14,909 nucleotides of DNA from an uncultured Eubacteriales bacterium (GTDB lineage: Bacteria > Bacillota > Clostridia > Oscillospirales > Acutalibacteraceae), in assembly GCA_900321665.1 (NCBI GenBank), contig ONWY01000016.1:1-14909 (forward strand). The letters run 5' to 3'. Position 1 is the first letter of the stretch, and every line of letters begins with the position of its first letter. The position numbers were made by a program, and so were the translations under genes. Below are positions 1 through 6,901 of this stretch, one piece after another. A model generated the notes under the pieces. The model was not told the DNA's origin, made no database searches, and saw only the letters and a list, made by a program, of their open reading frames with translations.

Positions 1-546
1 CAAAGCCACGATGCATTGACCCGCTGGGCGCTGCAGTTTTTGCCGCCCGTGAAAGCCGGCAGTCTTTTGGATATCGGCTGCGGCGGCGGAGCAACCCTGC
101 AAAAGCTCGCGGCACTGACCCGGGGGCGCGTTTGCGGGATTGATTATTCACCGGTTTCGGTCGAGCAATCCATCGCGCACAATCAAAAGGCAATCGAGAG
201 CGGGAAAATGCAGGTTTCGGAAGCCTCCGTGGCGGCGCTGCCGTTTGCAGATAACAGCTTTGAGGGTATCACCACGGTGGAATCCTTCTATTTTTGGGAG
301 AATCCGGCAGAGGATTTGAAAGAGGTTTTGCGCGTGCTCAAACCGGGCGGCACCTTTTTAATCATTGCCGATATTTACCAAAAGCCGGGTTTAGATGCTG
401 AAACAAAACAAAATATTGAGCGTTTTCATCTGTTCAATCCCACCCCGCAGCAGTTTGAAGCGCTGCTGTCGGAAGCGGGCTTCAGCACGGCATCCATTCA
501 CTTGAAGGAAGGCACCGATTGGATTTGCGCCGAAGCGACAAAATAG
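1..546 (+). CDS. Class I SAM-dependent methyltransferase, 5' truncated by window edge
   Basis: The frame is open from base 1, so the true start lies upstream; the TTG at 16 is not a convincing start because the in-frame codons before it (Q-S-H-D-A) read like protein and no ribosome site precedes it. The visible 181 residues form a Rossmann methyltransferase of the Methyltransf_11 type. Motif I is LLDIGCGGG (SAM glycine loop), followed by the acidic GIDYS at the end of the second strand, ALPFADNSFEGITTVESFYF (motifs II/III region), and LKPGGTFLII. It would transfer a methyl group from S-adenosylmethionine to an unknown, probably small-molecule, substrate in the cytoplasm. Nothing in the neighbours names the substrate. 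The gene ends at TAG 544-546 and is followed by a strong terminator shared with the convergent small gene. The family call is firm; the substrate is unknown. Confidence 0.9.
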   Translation, partial: QSHDALTRWALQFLPPVKAGSLLDIGCGGGATLQKLAALTRGRVCGIDYSPVSVEQSIAHNQKAIESGKMQVSEASVAALPFADNSFEGITTVESFYFWENPAEDLKEVLRVLKPGGTFLIIADIYQKPGLDAETKQNIERFHLFNPTPQQFEALLSEAGFSTASIHLKEGTDWICAEATK

Positions 547-582
547 CAATTTGCAGCAAACACCAATAAAAAGCAATAAAGA

Positions 583-629
583 GAACGGTTAGCGTAAAGC
601 TTCTTTCACGCTAACCGTTCCCTTTTTTA
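583..629. terminator. Bidirectional intrinsic terminator
   Basis: A perfect 12-bp stem (GAACGGTTAGCG at 583-594 with its complement at 609-620) is followed on the + strand by CCTTTTTTAT. On the minus strand the stem is preceded by A-rich sequence that gives a T-containing tail (TTTATTGC). It lies between the convergent methyltransferase gene and the small minus-strand gene and would end both transcripts. Confidence 0.85.
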
Positions 630-652
630 TCTCTCAAAGTGCAGCTTTTGCA

Positions 653-826
653 TTAAAGGTCATCCGCATCTTGTACCGGCACATCGTCTTCGGTAGAAAC
701 CGGGGAGCCGGTATAGGCGCCGTCAATATCAGTCGGGATAGGTTCTCTGGCGCTTTCGCTGAGCGTGCGCGAGAGCTCCTCAACAATGTTTTTATTGTTG
801 CTTCGCTTGCTTTTTTTAGCCATCAT
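653..826 (-). CDS. Small acidic hypothetical protein (57 aa)
   Basis: The frame opens further upstream to 901, but the start is set at ATG 826-824 (or the adjacent ATG at 823) because GAAGGAGG sits just before it, an almost perfect ribosome site. The product begins with a basic MAKKSKRSNNKN stretch and turns acidic, ending DVPVQDADDL. That basic head and acidic DADDL tail resembles short uncharacterised proteins of Clostridia; this is from memory and no function is known to me. It has no membrane segment, cysteine or signal peptide. It is transcribed divergently from purA with about 136 bp between the starts and converges on the methyltransferase. Being short, it could be spurious, but the ribosome site and the terminator after it argue that it is real. 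Confidence 0.7.
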   Translation of the reverse strand: MMAKKSKRSNNKNIVEELSRTLSESAREPIPTDIDGAYTGSPVSTEDDVPVQDADDL

Positions 827-894
827 GCTGCCTCCTTCAAATAGTCTTGCAAGAGTAGTATTTGCCAAAGAGCGCGCTTTATGCGCACAAGGAT

Positions 895-924
895 TTGACA
901 AGCCGCAAAGAGATATAGTATAAT
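895..924 (+). promoter_or_regulatory. Sigma-A promoter of purA
   Basis: TTGACA (895-900) and TATAAT (919-924) are both perfect consensus hexamers with an 18-bp spacer. Transcription should start near 931, leaving a leader of about 32 nt. That is too short for a riboswitch, and no PurR-box pair was recognised by eye. Confidence 0.85.
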
Positions 925-962
925 ATTTAGGTTGAAAATTTCTATTAAAGGGGACTTGTTAC

Positions 963-2231
963 ATGTCTAAAATTGATATAGTGCTCGGCACATTTTTCGG
1001 CGATGAGGGCAAGGGAAAGGTGATTGATTACCTTGCAACAAAGGCGGATGTCACTGTTCGCTGCTCGGGCGGTAATAATGCGGGGCATACCATTCAGGTA
1101 AACGGAAAAAAATATGCATTTCACCTGGCGCCTTCGGGTATCCTGACTCCGGGCACCTTAGCGGTTATCGGCAATGGCGTTGTCATTGACCCGCGCGTGC
1201 TCATTGAGGAATTAGAGGTGTTAAAAAACGATGGCTATTCTATTGACAACCTGCGTATCAGCGACAAGGCGAGCGTGATTATGCCCTACCATATTGAGAT
1301 GGATAAAATGCTTGAGGCGCAGCGTGCGCCCGGCGATAAAATCGGCACCACCGCCAGAGGCATCGGCCCTTGCTATTGTGACAAATACGAGCGCTGTGCC
1401 ATTCGCATGGAGGATTTGATTGGCGATACCTTCGAGGAAAAGGTGCGCAAGAATGTGAAAAATAAAAATATCATCTTTAAGGCAAACGGCTGGGATGAGG
1501 TCGATGCCGAGGCAATTATTGCGGAATATCAGCCGCTTGGCGCCTATTTGAAAAAGTATGTTTGCGACACCATTAACCTTTTGCACGATTGCCTGGAGAA
1601 GGATATGAGCATGCTGTGCGAGGGCGCCCAGGCAACACTGTTGGATATCGACTTCGGTTCCTATCCTTTTGTAACCTCCTCGAGCCCGAGTGTCGGCGGG
1701 GTGTGTACAGGTACAGGCCTTTCCGCCCACGATATCGGCGAGGTCTACGGTGTGCTGAAAGCCTATTCCTCCCGCGTCGGCGAGGGTCCCTATATCACCG
1801 AGCAAAACAACGAAATCGGCGATACTATCAGGGAATTGGGGCATGAGTACGGTGCTACCACCAAGCGCCCGCGCCGCTGTGGTTGGCTTGACCTGGTAGC
1901 GCTCAATTATGCTGTAAAGGTAAATGGCATTACAGGGCTTGCCATCAACCACCTCGACACCATCGGCAAATTGCCGCGCTTTAAGCTGTGCGTTGCCTAT
2001 GATTACAATGGCGAGCGCACCACAAATTATTCCACAAATGCAAAGTTCCAGGAAACCTGCAAGCCGATTTATGAAGAGTTTGAGGGTGATTTTGAAATTG
2101 GCGATGCCAAGAGCTTTGAGCAGTTGCCCGAAAAGGCAAAGGTGTACTTGAACCGTATCGAGGAGCTGACCGGCGTACCGGTAAAGTTCATCGGCACCGG
2201 TGCCGGCAGAGAAGAATTGATTGTCAGATAA
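963..2231 (+). CDS. purA: Adenylosuccinate synthetase
   Basis: This cytoplasmic enzyme joins IMP and aspartate using GTP to give adenylosuccinate, the first committed step to AMP. The 422 residues match the usual family length (about 425-430). Visible motifs are the P-loop-like GDEGKGK (13-19) with catalytic Asp14, the NNAGHT segment (38-43) with catalytic His42, GTTARGIGP (128-136), SSSPSVGGVCTGTGL (239-253) and TTKRPRRCGWLDL (299-311). The N-terminus reads GTFFGDEGKGK where many homologues have GAQWGDEGKGK, and TTKRPRR replaces the common TTGRPRR; both look like lineage variants rather than damage. The ATG start is supported by AAAGGGGA upstream. The gene is monocistronic: its own strong promoter precedes it and stem-loops follow it. 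The complementary strand holds a long antisense frame with no protein character. Confidence 0.97.
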   Translation: MSKIDIVLGTFFGDEGKGKVIDYLATKADVTVRCSGGNNAGHTIQVNGKKYAFHLAPSGILTPGTLAVIGNGVVIDPRVLIEELEVLKNDGYSIDNLRISDKASVIMPYHIEMDKMLEAQRAPGDKIGTTARGIGPCYCDKYERCAIRMEDLIGDTFEEKVRKNVKNKNIIFKANGWDEVDAEAIIAEYQPLGAYLKKYVCDTINLLHDCLEKDMSMLCEGAQATLLDIDFGSYPFVTSSSPSVGGVCTGTGLSAHDIGEVYGVLKAYSSRVGEGPYITEQNNEIGDTIRELGHEYGATTKRPRRCGWLDLVALNYAVKVNGITGLAINHLDTIGKLPRFKLCVAYDYNGERTTNYSTNAKFQETCKPIYEEFEGDFEIGDAKSFEQLPEKAKVYLNRIEELTGVPVKFIGTGAGREELIVR

Positions 2232-2235
2232 ACCC

Positions 2236-2297
2236 TTGCGGGGCTCGCAGAGCCCCGCAATTCTGATTTATCTGCCCTTAGGCAGATAAATCAGAAT
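2236..2297. terminator. Two adjacent perfect stem-loops after purA
   Basis: The first hairpin (2236-2260) has an 11-bp perfect stem, TTGCGGGGCTC with a GCA loop. The second (2260-2297) has a perfect 17-bp stem, ATTCTGATTTATCTGCC with a CTTA loop. Neither is followed by a clear T run, so they may end or protect the purA mRNA, or belong to the repeat-like material that fills the gap downstream. Confidence 0.5.
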
Positions 2298-2588
2298 TTA
2301 GCGGGCTAACGCCCTTTAAAGAAGAAAGAAGAAAGAAAAAAGAAAAATGAATGGCGGGACACCCGCACCCGATTTATATAACAATCCATTCGAGTGCTTT
2401 GCATCCACATCCATTTGTACAAGGGATGAATGAAAAAGCTTGTATCTACACCATTTTCAAAGTAATAACTCAGAGTGAAATATTTGCACTCTCATTTATT
2501 AGAGCGAAGCGGAACGAGTGCGAGTGCCTCGCCCACCATTCTTCTTTCTTCTTTCTTATTTCTTCTTTCAGCGAGTGAAACGAGCGTC
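2298..2588. repeat. Repeat-like intergenic region with inverted purine/pyrimidine tracts
   Basis: No credible gene was found. A GAAGAAAGAAGAAAG-type purine tract (about 2318-2346) followed by ATGGCGGG is mirrored, inverted, at about 2535-2571, where CCCACCATTCTTC leads into CTTTCTTC-type pyrimidine repeats. The two tracts form imperfect ends around roughly 250 bp. The segment at 2350-2371, AATGGCGGGACACCCGCACC plus two bases, recurs exactly at 7402-7423. The only frame here (2351-2578) has no ribosome site and low-complexity content. Confidence 0.5.
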
Positions 2589-2634
2589 TAAATTCTAATT
2601 TGGGAGCTCTACGAGCCCCGCAAATTAGAATTTA
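2589..2634. repeat. Stem-loop with 13-bp perfect outer arms
   Basis: TAAATTCTAATTT (2589-2601) pairs perfectly with 2622-2634. An inner GGGAGCTC...GAGCCCC helix with one bulge fills the centre. The inner GCGGGGCTCG...AGAGC core resembles the first hairpin after purA, so the 2236-2634 interval looks bounded by related structures. It lies just upstream of the pduL promoter. Confidence 0.6.
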
Positions 2635-2637
2635 TCC

Positions 2638-2666
2638 TTGCAACTGCTTTCATTTTGGTATATGAT
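2638..2666 (+). promoter_or_regulatory. Sigma-A-type promoter of the pduL remnant
   Basis: TTGCAA (2638-2643) and TATGAT (2661-2666) are separated by 17 bp, with a likely start near 2673. The strong ribosome site GGAGG (2701-2705) follows, so the broken gene still has its expression signals. Confidence 0.65.
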
Positions 2667-2710
2667 ATATAAGTTAGTGTAAAAATAATTTAACCGTTTT
2701 GGAGGATAAC

Positions 2711-3239
2711 ATGAAAAAGGAAATTATTGTTGAAACTTCTGCACGCCATGTGCATGTATCACAAGCAGATTTAGAAGCGCTCTTTGGCGAGGGCTATGAG
2801 CTGACCAATAAGAAGGATTTATCTCAGCCCGGTCAGTTTGCCTGCTTTGAGAAGGTGACCGTTGTCGGTCCGAAAAGAGAGCTGGTTTGCTCTATCTTAG
2901 GTCCGGTCAGACCGGAGACGCAGGTGGAGCTTTCCTTAACCGATGCGCGCTCTATCGGTTGTGTTGCACCGATTCGCGAGAGCGGCGGAGGTTGAGCTCA
3001 AAGAGGGCGTGATTGCAGCGCAGCGTCATATCCACGCAACCCCCGAGGATGCGCAAAAGTACGATTTGAAAGACAAGCAAATTGTCAAGGTTGCTATCGA
3101 AACCGGCGAGAGAAAGACTGTTTTTGATGATGTTATTGTCAGAGTTTCTCCTAAGTATGCTTGGGCAATGCATATTGATACCGATGAATCCAATGCGGCT
3201 TGCGCCGTGCCGGGTACGATGGGTATTATTCTCGATTAA
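2711..3239 (+). pseudogene. pduL: Phosphate propanoyltransferase (PduL family), frame broken by an internal deletion
   Basis: PduL-type enzymes exchange acyl groups between CoA and phosphate (propanoyl-CoA or acetyl-CoA to acyl phosphate) and can replace Pta in Clostridia. The N-terminal half starts at ATG 2711 after GGAGG and carries the zinc-binding ETSARHVHVS, VTVVGPKRELV, ILGPVRPETQVELSLTDA and APIRESG, then stops at TGA 2993-2995. The C-terminal half continues in the next frame with VELKEGVIAAQRHIHATPED, the DVIVRVSP strand and MHIDTDESNAA. In intact PduL, as I recall it, about 15 residues (a second GPKG-like strand) lie between APIRESG and the LKEGVI segment. They are absent here, so this is a deletion whose length is not a multiple of three rather than a single indel. 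Both halves are otherwise well conserved, so the damage is recent or is an assembly error. Confidence 0.85.
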
Positions 3240-3253
3240 TTGACAAAAAACTA

Positions 3254-3282
3254 TTGATATTATATTTAAAATATAGTATAAT
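3254..3282 (+). promoter_or_regulatory. Sigma-A promoter of the SRP RNA gene
   Basis: TTGATA (3254-3259) and TATAAT (3277-3282) are separated by 17 bp in a very AT-rich stretch. Transcription should start near 3289-3291, about 25 nt before the closing stem of the RNA, so the 5' end is either processed or carries a short leader. Confidence 0.75.
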
Positions 3283-3313
3283 TTCTCAAAAGTAATATTT
3301 GTCAGCTTGAAAG

Positions 3314-3460
3314 GCCCGCATAAATTCGCTCATATAGCATATTGGTCCTGTGCAACAGACACTGCGAACCGTGTCAGGCCGGGAACGGAGCAGCACTAAA
3401 CAGATCGTTCTGTGTGATACAGTTCAGCCTGTATGCTATATGACCGAGTTTATGCGGGTT
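3314..3460 (+). ncRNA. ffs: Signal recognition particle RNA (4.5S/scRNA type)
   Basis: The Ffh-binding apical domain is clear: GTCAGGCCGGGAACGGAGCA (from about 3374) with the GGAA tetraloop closed by CCG/CGG, and the family-typical AGCAGCACTAA just after. Upstream is the typical GGTCCTGTGCAAC. The ends pair over a long distance: CCCGCATAAA (3315-3324) with TTTATGCGGG (3449-3458), and TCATATAGCATA with TATGCTATATGA. The whole forms one extended hairpin of about 145 nt. The RNA joins Ffh to target ribosomes making membrane or secreted proteins. Its position just upstream of dnaX-ybaB-recR matches the Bacillus order. Exact ends are estimated from pairing. Confidence 0.95.
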
Positions 3461-3618
3461 AAATTTAGCACGCTATCGCTATTTTTGAGCGGCTATCTTT
3501 GGCTTATGCTTCGGTAAAACAGTTTCGGAGTACACAAAGTACGCCTGAAACTGTTTTACCGAACCCTAAGCACAAACCTATCTCGCTCAAAAACAGCGAT
3601 AGGTACTAAATTTCACCC
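3456..3618. repeat. 163-bp inverted repeat (arms about 71 bp)
   Basis: The left arm (3456-3526) pairs with the right arm (3547-3618) around a 20-nt centre. The inner 17 bp, TTCGGTAAAACAGTTTC with its complement at 3547-3563, is perfect. Farther out the match continues imperfectly through GCTTA...TAAGC, CTATCGCTATTTTTGAGCG against CGCTCAAAAACAGCGATAG, and GGGTTAAATTTAG against CTAAATTTCACCC. It begins inside the last bases of the SRP RNA stem. It carries no coding frame and could be a miniature inverted-repeat element or an extended hairpin on the SRP RNA transcript. Confidence 0.75.
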
Positions 3619-3771
3619 GCTATGCCGGCATTGTTTCAGAGTGAAAATTCCGCCCCTATGCGGGTAACAAAAAGCCAAAAACACTTATCTCACTCAAAAA
3701 CAGCGATAGGTACTAAATTTCACCCGCTATGCCGGCATTGTTTCAGAGTGAAAATTTTGCCCCTATGCGGG
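3577..3771. repeat. Direct repeat of about 88 bp, two copies with a 107-bp period
   Basis: Bases 3577-3664 recur at 3684-3771 with four differences that I can count (3578, 3585, 3650, 3651 against their partners 107 bp later). Each copy runs from CTATCTC-like sequence through CTCAAAAACAGCGATAGGTA and CACCCGCTATGCCGGCATTG to CCCCTATGCGGG. The first copy contains the right arm of the preceding inverted repeat, so the second is probably a duplication of that half. No open frame runs through it. Confidence 0.85.
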
Positions 3772-4096
3772 CGATGAAAAACTAAGAACTGAGAACTATA
3801 AAACGGGTAAGGGCAGAGCCCTCCTGACAGGAGCCTGTACCCTCTGTCACTTCGTGACATCGCCTTGCTGGCGCCCGCCCCTTTTGTCGCCTTTGGCGAC
3901 ATTTCCCCACGCAGTGGGGAATCACCCTGCACTGCTCCTCAATTCAAAGTTTATTATAATGCGAAGCTCCGCTTCGCCACCTCAATTTCTCATTCCTCAC
4001 TTCTCATTCCTAATTTGCGAGCAACGCGAGCCGGCGCGCTTTGCGCGGCTGAACACTAAAAACTAAAAACTAAACACTGAAAACCGGAGGTTTTCT
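3772..4096. other. Intergenic region with three small perfect hairpins, no gene
   Basis: Three consecutive short palindromes stand out: TGTCACTTCGTGACA (3845-3859), TGTCGCCTTTGGCGACA (3885-3901) and TTCCCCACGCAGTGGGGAA (3903-3921). A TATAAT occurs at 3955-3960 but with no good -35 box. The stretch ends in AACACTAAAAACTAAAAACT-type low-complexity sequence just before dnaX, and a complementary GTTTTTAGTGTTTAG-like run precedes smpB. This looks like family-specific intergenic repeat material. The short frames within it (3720-4066, both strands) have no protein character. Confidence 0.55.
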
Positions 4097-5869
4097 ATGT
4101 ATACTGCTTTATACAGAAAGTGGCGGCCGAAATCCTTTGCGGATGTTATCGGGCAAGACCACATCACAAACACCCTGAAAAATGAAATTGTCACCGGCAG
4201 GTTGTCCCATGCCTATTTGTTCATCGGCTCGCGGGGCACCGGCAAGACCACTTGCGCGCGCATTTTGGCGAAGGCAGTCAACTGCCCGCATGTGCACGAG
4301 GGCGAGCCCTGCAACGAGTGCGAAATCTGCAAGGGGATAGATAACGGCACGGTTTTAGACATTACCGAGATTGATGCAGCATCCAACAATGGTGTGGATA
4401 ACATCCGCGACCTGCGCGAGGAAGCCAATTTTAACCCGACACAGACTAAGTTTAGGGTGTATATTATCGACGAGGTGCATATGCTCTCCCAAGGCGCCTT
4501 CAATGCGTTGCTCAAAACGCTTGAGGAGCCGCCTGCGCATGTGAAATTTATCCTCGCCACAACCGAGGCGCACAAGATGCCCGCCACCATCCTTTCGCGC
4601 TGCCAGCGTTTTGATTTCAAGCGCATTGGGGCAGATGTGATGGGCGAGCGCTTGCTCTACATTGCGCAACAGGAGGGCATTGTGATGACCCCCGAGGCGG
4701 CAAACCTGATTTCCCGCCTGGCGGATGGGGCGATGAGAGATGCGCTCTCCATTATGGACCAGTGCATTGCCCGCGGCAGTGATATTGACACCGCGCTTGT
4801 CAGCGAGGTGTGCGGCATTGCCGGCAAGGAATACCTTGCCGAAACCGCCGAAGCGCTTTTAGCGCGCGATACCGCAGCACTGCTGCGCGTGGTCGCGACA
4901 TTGTATGAAAACGCATGCGATATGGAGCGCTATTGTGCAGAGCTTATCAATTACTTTAGGAATATTATGGTCAGCAGAACGGTCAAGAATCCCGAGAAGC
5001 TGATGATTTGCTCGGATGAGGAGCTGCAAACCATTTGCGCGTTTGCGCAGCGCTTTACTTTGCCGGCGGCAATTGTGATTATTAACGCTTTGCAGCAAAC
5101 CTATGCGCAAATCAAAGCCGGAGCCGGCGGCAGAACCGCGATGGAGATGGTGCTTATCAAGCTCGCGAGCCCCGAAATGGATGCGCGCGATGAGAGCATT
5201 CTCAAGCGCCTTGCACAGCTGGAGCAAGAGCTGCGCAGCGGTGCCGTGCAGCTGCAGCCGCGCGAGGTGCCGGCAGCACAGCCGGCAGCGCCAAAGCCGG
5301 CGGTAACAGCGGTGCAGCAAACCGCGCCGCAGGAAGTGCCGCAAGCAGCCGCACAAGCGGCAGCACAGGCAAAGCCGGAGCCGCCACAGCCTGCGCAGGT
5401 TGCCCGGAGCGCTGAGCACAGCGAGCCCGCGCCGCAGCAGGCATCACCGCAGCAGGAAGCGCCGCAGTCGGCGGCACAGGAGCCGCAGGCAGCAGCGCAA
5501 GAGTCTGCACAGGTGGCGGTAGCCGTGGAGCCGATTCGCCAGTGGCCGGAGATTTTGCAAGAGCTGTTTGGTAAAAACCGCCTGGCGTGGACTATCTTAA
5601 ACGGCACAAGCGCCAAGAGCGCAGGGCACACCATTATTGTTTACGGCTCCCACCCCTCGATTGCAGATGTGCTCGCTGTGAAGGTAAACGAGGAAAGCGT
5701 GCTCGAGGCGGCAAGAGCAGTGACAATGCGCGAATTTACCCGCGTTGTTACCCCGCCCGATGCCGAGGACATTCTCGGCGAAGCGCAGGCGGGAGAGCAG
5801 GCGGTCAACCCGCTGGATGCCTTTATTCAAAAGGCGCAGGAAAGCGGTATTGAAATTGAATTTAAATAA
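4097..5869 (+). CDS. dnaX: DNA polymerase III subunit gamma/tau
   Basis: DnaX is the clamp-loader ATPase that opens and loads the beta sliding clamp and ties the replisome together. The 590 residues show the family start ALYRKWRPKSFADVIGQ (4-20), Walker A GSRGTGKT (44-51), the zinc module C63, C72, C75, C78, the Walker B box DEVH (125-128), LEEPP (142-146) and the SRC arginine motif (167-169). Residues of roughly 380-477 form an Ala/Gln/Pro-rich linker, followed by a conserved-looking tau-like C-terminal domain (RQWPEILQELF onward). The long Ala/Gln/Pro linker creates long but meaningless frames on the other strand. The start has CCGGAGG 8 nt upstream. No slippery frameshift site was noticed, so gamma and tau are probably not both made by shifting. 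It is the first gene of a dnaX-ybaB-recR unit. Confidence 0.97.
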   Translation: MYTALYRKWRPKSFADVIGQDHITNTLKNEIVTGRLSHAYLFIGSRGTGKTTCARILAKAVNCPHVHEGEPCNECEICKGIDNGTVLDITEIDAASNNGVDNIRDLREEANFNPTQTKFRVYIIDEVHMLSQGAFNALLKTLEEPPAHVKFILATTEAHKMPATILSRCQRFDFKRIGADVMGERLLYIAQQEGIVMTPEAANLISRLADGAMRDALSIMDQCIARGSDIDTALVSEVCGIAGKEYLAETAEALLARDTAALLRVVATLYENACDMERYCAELINYFRNIMVSRTVKNPEKLMICSDEELQTICAFAQRFTLPAAIVIINALQQTYAQIKAGAGGRTAMEMVLIKLASPEMDARDESILKRLAQLEQELRSGAVQLQPREVPAAQPAAPKPAVTAVQQTAPQEVPQAAAQAAAQAKPEPPQPAQVARSAEHSEPAPQQASPQQEAPQSAAQEPQAAAQESAQVAVAVEPIRQWPEILQELFGKNRLAWTILNGTSAKSAGHTIIVYGSHPSIADVLAVKVNEESVLEAARAVTMREFTRVVTPPDAEDILGEAQAGEQAVNPLDAFIQKAQESGIEIEFK

Positions 5870-5890
5870 ATTATGTGAGGTATAATAACA

Positions 5891-6247
5891 ATGAAGGTAA
5901 GACTTCCCAATCAAGGCAAATCCAATATGAATGATATGCTTGCCAAAGCACAAAAAATGCAAGAGGATTTGGCAAAGGTACAAGAGGAGTGCGAAAACAG
6001 CGAGTATACCGCAAGCGTCGGCGGCGGTATGGTCGAGGCTGCCGTGAGCGGCAAGCACCAAATTTTATCCTTAAACATTAAGCCCGAGGTCGTGGACCCC
6101 GAGGATGTGGAAATGCTCGGCGATTTGATTATTGGCGCGGTCAATGAAGCGTTGCGCAAGGCGGATGAGGATATGGATACAAAGATGGCAGCAGTGCAAA
6201 ATCCGATTGCCGGCTTGAATATTCCCGGCATGGGCGGTATGCTGTAA
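5891..6247 (+). CDS. ybaB: YbaB/EbfC family nucleoid-associated protein
   Basis: YbaB/EbfC proteins are small dimeric DNA-binding proteins that coat the nucleoid and are nearly always found between dnaX and recR, as here. The 118 residues have the typical layout: a short flexible head (MKVRLPNQGK), a charged helix (NDMLAKAQKMQEDLAKVQEE), the beta core EYTASVGGGMVEAAVSG with LNIKPEVVDPEDVEMLGDL, and a long C-terminal helix ending in a Gly/Met-rich tail. The start at 5891 is preferred over the internal ATG at 5927 because homologues carry this head and GTGAGG lies upstream. The stop TAA overlaps the recR ATG (TAATG), suggesting translational coupling. Confidence 0.94.
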   Translation: MKVRLPNQGKSNMNDMLAKAQKMQEDLAKVQEECENSEYTASVGGGMVEAAVSGKHQILSLNIKPEVVDPEDVEMLGDLIIGAVNEALRKADEDMDTKMAAVQNPIAGLNIPGMGGML

Positions 6248-6852
6248 TGCGTTACAGTGTAGCGGCGCTCGAGAAGCTGGTCAACCAATTCGAAAGGCTT
6301 CCCTCTATTGGGCACAAAACCGCGCAAAGGTTAGCATTTCATATGCTCAGCATGAGCGATGAGCAGGTCAAGGAGTTTACCGATGCGATTACTGCGGCGC
6401 ATACCAATATTCACCAATGCGCCGTGTGCTGCAATTTGACCGAGGAGGAGATTTGCCCCATCTGCCAAAGCAGCACCAGAGACAGGAGCACTATTTGTGT
6501 GGTAGAGGACCCGCGCGATGTTGCGGTGTTTGAAAAAACCGGTGATTATGACGGGCTCTATCATGTGCTTCACGGTGCCATCAGCCCGATGAATGATATC
6601 GGGCCCGATGCCATTCGCATCAAACAGCTGCTCGAAAGGCTCGCAGGGCAAGATAAAGAGGTCAAGGAAGTGATTATGGCGACTAACCCCACTGTGGAGG
6701 GGGAGGCGACGGCGATGTATATCTCAAAGTTGCTCAAGCCCCTCGGCTTCAAGGTCTCTCGGCTTGCCTACGGTATCCCTGTCGGCGCCGATTTGGAGTA
6801 TGCCGATGAAGTGACTGTCTCGAGAGCGCTTGAGGGAAGAAATGAATTGTAA
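6247..6852 (+). CDS. recR: Recombination mediator protein RecR
   Basis: RecR acts with RecO (and RecF) to load RecA on gapped DNA during recombinational repair. The 201 residues match the family length. Visible parts are the N-terminal helix-hairpin-helix region (LEKLVNQFERLPSIGHKTAQ, 8-27), the four-cysteine zinc finger C58-x2-C61...C70-x2-C73, and a Toprim domain beginning STICVVEDPRDV and continuing through LHGAISPMNDIGPD and MATNPTVEGEATAMYI, with the usual GIPVGADLEYAD near the end. It overlaps the ybaB stop by one base, so it depends on the dnaX-ybaB message. The last codons (GRNEL and stop) lie within a perfect 32-bp palindrome, an unusual place for such a structure. Confidence 0.97.
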   Translation: MRYSVAALEKLVNQFERLPSIGHKTAQRLAFHMLSMSDEQVKEFTDAITAAHTNIHQCAVCCNLTEEEICPICQSSTRDRSTICVVEDPRDVAVFEKTGDYDGLYHVLHGAISPMNDIGPDAIRIKQLLERLAGQDKEVKEVIMATNPTVEGEATAMYISKLLKPLGFKVSRLAYGIPVGADLEYADEVTVSRALEGRNEL

Positions 6853-6870
6853 TGCATTACAATTCATTTC
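6839..6870. repeat. Perfect 32-bp palindrome over the recR stop codon
   Basis: GAAATGAATTGTAATG (6839-6854) is followed immediately by its exact complement at 6855-6870. It covers the last five recR codons, the stop and 18 bases beyond. In RNA it would fold as a 14-bp stem with a four-base loop. It is AT-rich and has no T run after it, so it is a weak terminator candidate; it may be mRNA-processing signal or an element scar. Confidence 0.8.
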
Positions 6871-6901
6871 AGTGTTAAGTTTTTAGTGTTTAGTGTTTAG
6901 C

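Noticed and set aside
16..18. TTG start for the methyltransferase
   Set aside because: The frame is open to the window edge and no ribosome site precedes it; the gene is more likely truncated.
963..1020. Damaged P-loop in purA (GTFFGDEGKGK)
   Set aside because: Catalytic Asp and the GDEGKGK core are intact; the FF for QW change looks like a lineage variant.
1221..1952. 243-codon frame on the minus strand
   Set aside because: Antisense to purA in a GC-biased coding region; no ribosome site or family motif, and purA is unambiguous.
2711..3239. Programmed frameshift in pduL
   Set aside because: No slippery heptamer or stimulatory structure was seen, and an internal segment is missing, which frameshifting would not explain.
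3577..3771. CRISPR-like array
   Set aside because: Only two copies of an 88-bp unit with a 19-bp gap; repeat too long, no spacers series and no cas genes.
4859..5634. Several long minus-strand frames, including a Cys/Ala-rich one
   Set aside because: They mirror the Ala/Gln/Pro-rich linker and adjoining dnaX codons; composition follows from GCN/CAG codons read backwards.
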